From contig NZ_CP021780.1 in the NCBI RefSeq assembly GCF_002192415.1, forward strand, positions 5,766,001-5,830,000: a stretch of DNA of 64,000 bases. Direction: 5' to 3'. Source of the stretch: Paenibacillus donghaensis (GTDB taxonomy: Bacteria; Bacillota; Bacilli; Paenibacillales; Paenibacillaceae). The translations under genes were made by a program, and so were the position numbers. Of the stretch, positions 53,124-60,348 are shown piece after piece. Numbering within the stretch: position 1 is the first letter of the stretch; each line of letters opens with the position of its first letter. Under the pieces are notes generated by a model. It searched no databases, had not been told where the DNA came from, and saw nothing but the letters and a program-made list of their open reading frames with translations.

Positions 53124-53139
53124 GGGAAACCGGTTTCCC
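53124..53139. promoter_or_regulatory. LacI-family operator candidate upstream of the amylase
   Basis: GGGAAACC/GGTTTCCC is a perfect 16-base palindrome about 120 bases before the amylase start. The GAAACCGGTTTC core resembles LacI-family and cre sites but differs from the cre consensus at the flanking T/A. Confidence 0.6.
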
Positions 53140-53190
53140 TCACTAAAAATTACCATGTCTTCCGTTCTCCTGTCAAGTACATAACAAAAA

Positions 53191-53262
53191 AGGCAGCCCT
53201 AAGAGCGGCAGCCGTTTCTGCTGGATATGGAAGGATAGGGGTTGAGCTGAAGCTTATTGCAT
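53191..53262 (+). repeat. Family A repeat remnant, A9
   Basis: GCAGCCGTTTCTGC followed by GGATATGGAAGGATA and a degenerate second hairpin. The 5' arm is lost. Same orientation as the others. Confidence 0.55.
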
Positions 53263-53278
53263 TACATTAAGGGTGCGG

Positions 53279-53944
53279 TCATTCATCAGTATTGCGAATA
53301 AACTGCAGCACCTGATTCAGGATCCGCTCTTTGTCTGCACAGTGGCAAACCATATGACCGCTCTGATCCACAAGCAGCACCTGCTTGTGGCTGGTGGGGA
53401 TGGTCTGCTGCAGATAGTATGCGCTTTTGGTTTTGACCAGATGGTCCCGGCTGCCCTGCACGATCAAGGTAGGGGTCTGAATCTGCGGGTACACCGCAAA
53501 GCTCTCACGCACCAGCCGCTGAAATTCACGTGTCGCTTTGGCCGGGGTGGAGCCGAATTTGCTAAGGTAATTCCTCAGCATCTGCGGGTTAACGAACGTC
53601 TTCAGCAGTTCTACGGGATTGATCGGAAACACCGGCGCAGACAGCAGCGTAAGTGACTTAATCCGTGATTGATAACGCACAGACAGCTCCGAAGCAATCA
53701 AGGCTCCCGTGGAAAAACCAATCAGGTGCACCCGCTCCTCCGTCTCCAGAAGCCCAGCAAGCTCATCCTCCGCGCTCTTCTGCCAGCCAAATCTGTCCGA
53801 TTGCTGCAGATCCCGCTTGCTCCCGCCGTGGCCTTGCAGTGTAAACGTCCTGGAACGGTAATCGTTCTGCTCCATAAAAGCGGACAATGGCGAAATTTCA
53901 TATTCGCCGCCGGTGAATCCGTGAATGAATAAGCAACTGTCCAT
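53279..53944 (-). CDS. Alpha/beta-hydrolase, carboxylesterase/monoacylglycerol lipase type
   Basis: 221 residues. The oxyanion loop FIHGFTGGEYE opens the protein. Nucleophile Ser is in GFSTGAL (about residue 83), the Asp in VQGSRDHLV and the His in DQSGHMVCH. Size and motif match the small cytosolic Est30-like carboxylesterases of Bacilli. The substrate is likely short acyl esters. The ATG at 53944 has a modest GAGGG site. Monocistronic. Confidence 0.88.
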   Translation of the reverse strand: MDSCLFIHGFTGGEYEISPLSAFMEQNDYRSRTFTLQGHGGSKRDLQQSDRFGWQKSAEDELAGLLETEERVHLIGFSTGALIASELSVRYQSRIKSLTLLSAPVFPINPVELLKTFVNPQMLRNYLSKFGSTPAKATREFQRLVRESFAVYPQIQTPTLIVQGSRDHLVKTKSAYYLQQTIPTSHKQVLLVDQSGHMVCHCADKERILNQVLQFIRNTDE

Positions 53945-54024
53945 TATCGGCCCTCACTTTATCGCTATATTGTGGGTGATTGATGCTTGTCTGATCTATT
54001 TTCTCATAAAAGAACTCCCAAAAG

Positions 54025-54327
54025 CTATTTCACGCCTCCCACCATACCAGGCTGATAGGCAAACAGGGGGGTTCCCCCGCTGATGGCTGCACTCGACGAC
54101 TGAATGGCTGCCGTGCTTGCTGCACTGCTGCCCAGATTGTTGTTCACGGGGACTAGGGTTGCAGGCGACCTGATCGTCCCTTCCTTAATAATCGTTAAGC
54201 CGCCGGAGATTGCCGACAGCAAGGAGGTCCCTCCAATACTGCCGCTGATACCGGACATATAGACGGTTCTGCTGCCGGTGTTGTTGATCCGCTGATCCGG
54301 GTCGTTAAAAACATAACGGTTAGGCAT
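54025..54327 (-). CDS. Small Ser/Gly-rich protein of unknown function
   Basis: 100 residues with no membrane helix and no cysteine. It begins MPNRYVFNDPDQRINNTGSR and continues Ser/Gly/Ala/Ile-rich, ending YQPGMVGGVK. The composition suggests a surface or spore-associated protein, but no family is recognised. An excellent GAGGAGGAG site precedes the ATG at 54327. It is divergent from a DUF6385-like remnant 52 bases away, which may once have been its functional neighbour. Confidence 0.7.
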   Translation of the reverse strand: MPNRYVFNDPDQRINNTGSRTVYMSGISGSIGGTSLLSAISGGLTIIKEGTIRSPATLVPVNNNLGSSAASTAAIQSSSAAISGGTPLFAYQPGMVGGVK

Positions 54328-54379
54328 AACACTCCTCCTCTTCTAGTATTCCCACCAATTCATTCCGCCAGTCGCAGCT

Positions 54380-54751
54380 GTGCTGCTGGATGCTATCGTC
54401 AACGATAGGGTCACCAGTGTGCTCGGAGCGACCATCACCGCCGGTACACTCAGCAGCGTAACCTCCATCTCCCAGCACAGCTTCCTTGAGCTGGAGACTC
54501 CTGGCATCACGACGGCAGACGCGTATACACCTCTGCCGGCAAGGGCCAATCCGGTGAATACCCTAGTGGAGATCAGCGCGGATGGAACCAACTATTTCGT
54601 GGATACCACCGGAGAGAATCCGTTGCCGGCAGGTTCAGTAGATGTCATTGTTCCGTCGCGGTTCCTGAAGTACACCCGCCTGGCCTACCAGTCGGCAACA
54701 CCGGGAGCAGCTTCTACGATCAATGTTATTTTTGATGCCCAAGGAACCTAA
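54380..54751 (+). pseudogene. DUF6385-like protein, probably 5'-truncated
   Basis: 123 codons from GTG 54380. The C-terminal 110 residues fit the DUF6385-type beta-sandwich found in Paenibacillus and Clostridia (ATITAGTLSSVTSISQHSF, LEISADGTNYFVD, VIVPSRFLKYTRLAYQSATP). The N-terminal part expected before this block is missing. A stop (TAG, 54344) cuts the frame 12 codons upstream, there is no ribosome site, and the AGGAGG-like site of the divergent gene occupies that space. A terminator follows the stop. It could still be translated from GTG, but decay is more likely. Confidence 0.55.
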
Positions 54752-54784
54752 CCCTAGGGACTTCATACAATGTAGAGACACTGG

Positions 54785-54817
54785 AGAGTACATGGATGTC
54801 CATGTACTCTTTCTTTT
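54785..54817 (+). terminator. Terminator of the DUF6385-like gene
   Basis: AGAGTACATGGA pairs with TCCATGTACTCT and is followed by TTCTTTT. It marks host DNA to the left of the IS110 element. Confidence 0.88.
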
Positions 54818-55021
54818 GACGAACAGGCTGTGTCTACATAGGCACAAGTACAAGCATGGTAAAGACCGCCCAATCGCTGCGGCACATTCACGCCCATCCA
54901 ATAGCGTACAAGGAGCCATTCCTGTAATGAATTAAATTGAGGTTTGAAAGAAAAAAGCGCCAACTGTATACTGGGAAACGTTCCGTCCAAAGAACAAATT
55001 CCAGCGCAGGAGGCACTCAAC

Positions 55022-56317
55022 ATGAAGTATAAACAATCGAAGAAACAGAATCAACGGATTACACGAATTTCTGACAAGACCCTTGTCGTAGGCGCAGACA
55101 TTGCTAAAGAAACCCACGTGGCCCGTGCCATCGACTTTCGGGGCATTGAACTGGGAAAGGACTGTGTGTTCTCCAATACCCGTACCGGGCTGGAACAACT
55201 GGTTCAGTGGATGAAGGAGCTTCAGCAGGAGCATGCCAAGACTGACGTCCTCTTTGGCATTGAGCCTACCGGACACTACTGGTTTAATCTGGCCGAATAC
55301 TTGGGACAGCAAGGGATTCCTTTGGTCATCGTCAATCCGCATCATGTACACAAAAGCAAAGAACTGGAAGACAACTCACCGACGAAAAACGACTATAAGG
55401 ATGCAAAAGTCATTGCCGATTTAGTGCGTAACGGGAAGTACAGCGAACCGAAACTGCCGACGAACCTCTATGCAGATCTGCGGATTCTCATGAATCTTCG
55501 CGAGAAAATCATGGTGAACCTCGGGCAGGTACAAAGACGAATGCAGAACTGGCAGGATCGATTTTTCCCGGAGTATACAAAGGTTTTTAAAGACTGGGAG
55601 GGGAAAGCCTCCCTTATTACGTTAAGCGAGTTTCCGACGCCAGAAGAGATCGTAGCGCTCGGTACAGAGGCCATTGTGAAGCGATGGAAGAAAGACGTGA
55701 AGCGCGCCGTAGGGACGAAACGAGCGGAGCAACTGGTCGAAACTGCAAGAAGATCCATCGGGCTTACCGAAGGACTTCCCGCAGCCAAAATAGAGATTAA
55801 AACGCTTCTGGAGCAGTACGAAATGTTCGCCAGACAACTCGAAGAGATTCTGGTCGAGGTGGAACGTCTACTTGCACAAATTCCGGGAACGAAGGAGATG
55901 CTCACTGTGCCGGGTGTGGCCGTAGTCACCTTGGCGGGGTTCCTTGCAGAAGTAGGGGACCTAAGCAGTTACGAGCACGGACAGCAGATCATACGGCTGG
56001 CCGGACTGAATCTCAAAGAAAACAGTTCAGGAAAGAAAAAAGGCAAGTCCAGCATTACCAAACGTGGACGTGCAAGGCTAAGAGCCCTGCTGTTCCGGGC
56101 GGTCATGCCCATGGTAGCGAAGAACGCGGAGTTCAAGGCGCTGCACCAGTACTTTACGACACGAAGTCAGAATCCATTGAAGAAAAAGCAATCCCTTGTG
56201 GCGTTATGCGGAAAACTTATACGCGTCCTGCATACACTCGGTACGAAGCGAATTCCGTACGACGCTAACGACGTGTTAGGGCCGGTACGTCTGGCCCAGC
56301 TACAGATGGCAGCTTAA
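55022..56317 (+). CDS. IS110-family transposase (DEDD type)
   Basis: 431 residues. The N-terminal RuvC-like domain has Asp in VVGADIAKETH, Glu in GIEPTGHYW and the Asp pair in TKNDYKDAKVIADL. The C-terminal Tnp_20 domain has VPGVAVVTLAGFLAEVG and the catalytic Ser region GKSSITKRGRARLRALL. The ATG at 55022 follows AGGAGG; the longer frame from 54944 is not used. All four acidic residues and the C-terminal Ser are intact, so the element may be active. These recombinases are guided by an RNA from the element's own ends. Confidence 0.93.
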   Translation: MKYKQSKKQNQRITRISDKTLVVGADIAKETHVARAIDFRGIELGKDCVFSNTRTGLEQLVQWMKELQQEHAKTDVLFGIEPTGHYWFNLAEYLGQQGIPLVIVNPHHVHKSKELEDNSPTKNDYKDAKVIADLVRNGKYSEPKLPTNLYADLRILMNLREKIMVNLGQVQRRMQNWQDRFFPEYTKVFKDWEGKASLITLSEFPTPEEIVALGTEAIVKRWKKDVKRAVGTKRAEQLVETARRSIGLTEGLPAAKIEIKTLLEQYEMFARQLEEILVEVERLLAQIPGTKEMLTVPGVAVVTLAGFLAEVGDLSSYEHGQQIIRLAGLNLKENSSGKKKGKSSITKRGRARLRALLFRAVMPMVAKNAEFKALHQYFTTRSQNPLKKKQSLVALCGKLIRVLHTLGTKRIPYDANDVLGPVRLAQLQMAA

Positions 56318-56339
56318 GAAAAGACCAGACTCTTTTTGC

Positions 56340-56610
56340 TCATTGAAGTAGGAATCACCAAAGACAAAAGAAGCACGGAGCAGCCGCAGGAATCAATTCC
56401 ATAAGGGCAACGACCCTGTAAAGGAGCAAGAAACGGCGTCCACCTCTTGAGAGGCAGAACGAAGGAATGTAAGGGCAAAGACCCCGCGTGACATGGGAGG
56501 GTAAGCCGTCAAGAGACAGGTGTGGATATCCAAAGTGCGATTACAGAATGTATCTTTGGGTTGGGGATAACTCCCCCACTCTCTATTCCCGCCACCGGCT
56601 CTTCCAGAAA
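56340..56610 (+). ncRNA. Candidate guide RNA (bridge/seekRNA) in the 3' end of the IS110 element
   Basis: The 3' non-coding end is GC-rich and full of short stems: AGGGCAACGACCCT, CCACCTCTTGAGAGG, GGGCAAAGACCCC and GGGGATAACTCCCCC. It has no coding frame with a ribosome site. In the IS1111 group such an RNA follows the transposase; in the IS110 group it precedes it. Boundaries, loops and orientation are not established. Confidence 0.5.
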
Positions 56611-56721
56611 ATAATGTCATCCTTACATGACTATTCCAACTCTCAATCTGTCAATGAATGAAAACCTGAGAACGAGTGAGCAAACAAGAGAAAATATTAA
56701 TTTATAGTGGGAGGAATACAG

Positions 56722-58791
56722 GTGAACAAGATTACGCTGGGAGTCCATCTCATTGTTAAAAACGAAGCTGATCTCCTGCCAAGATGTCTGGAAAGCCTTG
56801 CCGGGGCTGATGAAATCGTCGTCACCGACACAGGGTCCGGCGATGAAACCCGCTCCATTGCCCGCAGTTATGGAGCCAGACTGTATGAGCTGGCATGGAA
56901 CGATGACTTCTCTGCCGCCCGAAACCACGGACTTGCGCAGGCTGCAACAGATTGGATTCTTGTCATGGATGCCGACGAGGTCCTGCTAACCCCTATGGCC
57001 GATCTGACCGCTCTGCTGCAGACGGCATCCGCCCAAGCCTTCACCGTAAGTATTGATAACAGGCTAGGGCCTAATCCCGAAGATCACCTGAGCCACAGGG
57101 CTGTCCGGTTGTTCCGCAATGGACAGGGATATCGTTACAGCGGCATAATCCATGAGGCTGTGGATGAATCCATTATGGGCAGGCATGGTGCCGGTGCCAT
57201 CGAAAGCAGTGACATTGTGCTGCTCCACGATGGTTATCTGCCGGAAATCATGGCCCGCAAACAGAAAACAACCCGCAACAAAAAGCTGCTGCAGCTGGCC
57301 TTGGAACAGCAGCCTGATGATCCGTTCCACCTATACAACATGGCCGTGACCTGCTGCCAGGAAGGGCAGCTTCAGGAAGCTGAGGAGCTGCTTGTCCAGT
57401 CCATCCGCCAAGCTTCACTGCGGGTCTCCTACCGTCCTACGATGATCCGGGACCTCTGCAAGCTGTATCTCTCCGGGAACAAGCTGCAACAGCTCGACTC
57501 GCTGTTAGTCCATGAGCTGGAGCGTTACCCGGATTATCCAGATCTGCATATGCTGCAGGGCCAGTCTCTGGAGCTGCAGGGACTGCCGGAGCGCGCTTTT
57601 GGAGCCTATCAGCGCGCGGAGGTGCTTCCTGAACCTGCCAAGTCCAGCGGGAAATATGTGAGTGAGCACGGCATGTACACCTTCCGTCCGTTGCACCGCA
57701 TGGGCGTGATCTCCCAGCAGCTTGGCCTTCAGGAGGAGGCCGCCCGGCTGTTCCATCGTGCACTTTCGCATCATCCCTTGTACCGTCCCGCGCTATTGGG
57801 CATCAGTTCCACCTTTCAGCGGCTGGAGGTGGCCGATGATGCCGTTGCCGCGCTGCTTATTCAACTTACCGGTACAGACAGTCCCGCCGCCAGAGCGGCG
57901 ATAGCCGAGACGCTGTGTGACATTGAGGCTTACGGAGCGCTCGCCGAACTGTCCAACGGGATATTGCCCCCGGAACCGGGTACCGCCCTGCCCACTCTGT
58001 CGGCAATGATCATTAGCGGCAGGCTTCAGCAGGCCGATGCCTTAATGGCTGAACTGACAGTAACACAAGCCACGGAACAGGAGCAGTCCAGCGGATATCC
58101 TGAAGCCTGCTGGACTGCCTGGGCCCTCTGTCAGTGGGAGCTGTACGGAAGCCTGCAGAATTCGCTGTTCACTGCTATGCCAGAGGCGCTCTGTACTCAT
58201 CTGCGTGCAGTAGCACTCCACCTGGATGAGCGCAAAGAGGTGTTGCTCCATTCCGAGGAAGTGGTAGTAGAACCCGCCGCCTCTCTCCCGCTGCCTCCAA
58301 GTCTGATTACATCGCTGGTAAGGCAATCCGTGCGGCTGAAGTGCAGCTCAATCGGTCAACGGCTGGTCCAACGTTTCCCTGCCTACAGCGGAGTGAGGGC
58401 GGCGGCCTTCTATGAGCAGGGAGATCTGCAGGCGGCCGGTGAACTGTGGATTACGCTGCTGCAGGAGGGACGTGCGGAGGGGCCAATCCTCTTTTATATT
58501 GGCGAAACGCTGTATGATTACGGTCATTATGACGAAGCTGTCCGCTGGTTCCGGCAGGCGCTGGAAGAGGAGGCCAAACCGGAAGCGGCACGCACAGGAC
58601 TGGCGCTCTGTTATCTGCACCAGGCATTGCAGGAGCTGGCTGAGGCTGGAACCAAGCTGGAATCGACAGCGGTGGAGGGGCCGCTTCAGGAGGATATCAA
58701 GGCTGTTCAATCCGCCATAACGCTGCTGAACCACACGCCATGGCATACAGAGTGGAGCTTCCGCAGTAAGCAGAGAAGGGAGACCTCATGA
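56722..58791 (+). CDS. Family 2 glycosyltransferase with TPR repeats
   Basis: 689 residues. The GT-A domain spans 1-230: GVHLIVKNEADLLPRCLESL, EIVVTDTGSGDET, WNDDFSAARNHG and the metal-binding DXD in VMDADEVLL. A long tetratricopeptide-like helical region follows (AFGAYQRAEVLPE, LGLQEEAARLFHRALSHHPL, YDYGHYDEAVRWFRQALEEE). Proteins of this kind glycosylate peptides or flagellin-like proteins, or build surface glycans. The GTG at 56722 is set by GGGAGGAAT; the in-frame GTG at 56707 lies inside that site. Its stop overlaps the start of a second, broken glycosyltransferase (ATGA). Confidence 0.85.
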   Translation: MNKITLGVHLIVKNEADLLPRCLESLAGADEIVVTDTGSGDETRSIARSYGARLYELAWNDDFSAARNHGLAQAATDWILVMDADEVLLTPMADLTALLQTASAQAFTVSIDNRLGPNPEDHLSHRAVRLFRNGQGYRYSGIIHEAVDESIMGRHGAGAIESSDIVLLHDGYLPEIMARKQKTTRNKKLLQLALEQQPDDPFHLYNMAVTCCQEGQLQEAEELLVQSIRQASLRVSYRPTMIRDLCKLYLSGNKLQQLDSLLVHELERYPDYPDLHMLQGQSLELQGLPERAFGAYQRAEVLPEPAKSSGKYVSEHGMYTFRPLHRMGVISQQLGLQEEAARLFHRALSHHPLYRPALLGISSTFQRLEVADDAVAALLIQLTGTDSPAARAAIAETLCDIEAYGALAELSNGILPPEPGTALPTLSAMIISGRLQQADALMAELTVTQATEQEQSSGYPEACWTAWALCQWELYGSLQNSLFTAMPEALCTHLRAVALHLDERKEVLLHSEEVVVEPAASLPLPPSLITSLVRQSVRLKCSSIGQRLVQRFPAYSGVRAAAFYEQGDLQAAGELWITLLQEGRAEGPILFYIGETLYDYGHYDEAVRWFRQALEEEAKPEAARTGLALCYLHQALQELAEAGTKLESTAVEGPLQEDIKAVQSAITLLNHTPWHTEWSFRSKQRRETS

Positions 58792-59344
58792 GCAAACCGT
58801 TGATTTCGTTATGTATGATCGTCAGGAATGAAGCTGGTCTGCTGGCCCGCTGCCTGCCAGTGTAAAAGGTCTGGTCGGCGAGCTGATCGTGCGCCGCCGA
58901 TCTAGTTACGCAGCGCAGCTGCTGCTCCAGACCGGAGCCTGGAGCAGCCTGATCGACCTGTACCGGCAGGGTGGTCTATCCCTGCTCTGGTGCAGGCTGC
59001 CCCAGCCGCTGCTGCACGGTTTACTCCAAGCACCGGCTTCCGTACGGAAGCAATGGTGCAGGGTCTATACCGGGCGGCAGCGTGCTCTTGCCACTCCCGC
59101 AGACTGCGCGGAGTGGCTGGTGGCGCGGCGCTGGCTCGCGCGCGAAGCGGAGCCGGAGCTGGGCCAGGCGGGCGGCTGCGCAGCCGCCGTAGGCCTGGCC
59201 TACCGCAAGCTGCTGCGGGCGGAGGAGCTTGCGCCGCAGCTGCACGCGCAGAGGTTGTCCGGCAGCATCCCCTGGCTGCTGCTCGCAAGATCGCCCCGCC
59301 AGACTGAAGATACGCCGATTGTAATGCTTAGGCAGGTAATATAG
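58788..59344 (+). pseudogene. Broken paralogue: family 2 glycosyltransferase with frameshift and internal deletion
   Basis: It starts with MSKPLISLCMIVRNEAGLLARCL, the canonical opening of this GT2 group, translationally coupled to the upstream gene. A lost base near 58856 (CTGCCAGT where CTGGCCAGT is expected) gives a stop at 58865. In the shifted frame the expected SVKGLVGELIV follows. It then jumps at about 58890 straight into a helical C-terminal part (YAAQLLLQTGAWSSLIDLYR), so most of the catalytic domain is missing. The C-terminal part keeps an open frame to 59344 but lacks a ribosome site. Confidence 0.82.
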
Positions 59345-60348
59345 CAGTAGGAAGCTACTCGCGTGTGGCCGATAAGCAGGGACTGGTTAGTTTATAAGCA
59401 AACGAGCACATTACGTCGATAATGCCAGACATTTGAGTTAACTTCGACTCTTCGAACACTAATCAGCCTGCAACCTAATTTGCAGCTAGCAAAAACCTGC
59501 AAATCTGCAGTTTTTCAGCTAAATAATGGGCTTGAGCGAACAATACCTGCAAATGTGCAGGTATTATCGGTCCGAAGGGGACAATTTGCCCATTCACCTT
59601 TAAATAGATGTATATTTGCAGGCATTTCTCTTCAACACTCTACTGGAGCGGAAAAAGATGTACTTTTGCAGGTATTCTCTACCAGGGTATTCTCTCTCGG
59701 TCTCCATCTTCGACACCCCTTCTCCCTCACCCCTACCCCTCTTTAGCGCAAGAGGCTCGCCCAAGCCCACCCTTCTGCGCAGCTGACACTCACATAATGT
59801 TCTGAACAAACCTGCCTTAATGCTGCTAAATCCTATTACTTATGCTAACGCACAATACCGCTTAGTACGCCTGCACCCTTTTGCAATAAATCCCCACATC
59901 GATGTCCTTAGCAACCCGGATGACGCATCGCAGGCTTTTAACGTTCAACGCGTACCCATGCGCCTTTTACACTATAGCTCAGTTGCCGCGAATCTCCTGC
60001 CACGCCACCAGATGAGGCTGTCCGGCCAGACGTTCCGTCTCTTCATGTGACATCGCCCTCACACTCCATAATTATTGCTGTGCTACCTACAGTGTATGAG
60101 CTGGGTGGGACTAAATTTACATTCGCTTGAAAAACTTTATAAAACTACACCAAAGCGGGCTTCTTTTTATTTTAACAGCCTAAAAAGAGCGCATATTTTG
60201 TGCATTCATCCTAAATTTACCTATATTAATTTTATTCATTACAATTTTGATATAGATTAATGTAAAGCACACTTTCATTTTACAATAGAGTGCTATCCTA
60301 TTTTAGTAGATTGCAAATAATGTATTTGAGAGGGGTAGATTTTAGCAA
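59345..60348. other. 1-kb gene-free region
   Basis: It holds the family E array E2 (59489-59677), then an AT-rich 250-base stretch before the nuclease gene. No convincing gene, terminator or RNA is seen. Scattered TTTACA/TTAACA hexamers are not arranged as tandem Pho boxes. Confidence 0.7.
59489..59677. repeat. Family E palindrome array, copy E2
   Basis: Two forward cores (CCTGCAAATCTGCAG at 59496; CCTGCAAATGTGCAGG at 59546) and two inverted cores (ending TTTGCAGG at 59622 and TTTTGCAGG at 59672). Centre spacings are about 50, 61 and 50. Confidence 0.78.

Larger units (their letters stand above)
54818..56640 (+). mobile_element. IS110-family insertion sequence (limits approximate)
   Basis: One DEDD transposase gene lies between about 200 bases of 5' and about 320 bases of 3' non-coding DNA. 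IS110 elements lack long terminal inverted repeats, and none was found. The left limit is set only by the host terminator ending at 54817 and the right limit by the start of the glycosyltransferase upstream region. Confidence 0.75.

Noticed and set aside
54343..54591. Leftward frame opposite the DUF6385-like gene.
   Set aside because: The rightward frame carries the recognisable domain and has the terminator; the leftward frame is its shadow.
60100..60348. Pho boxes upstream of the nuclease/5'-nucleotidase.
   Set aside because: Single TTTACA/TTAACA-like hexamers occur, but no tandem copies at the regular spacing needed for PhoP binding.
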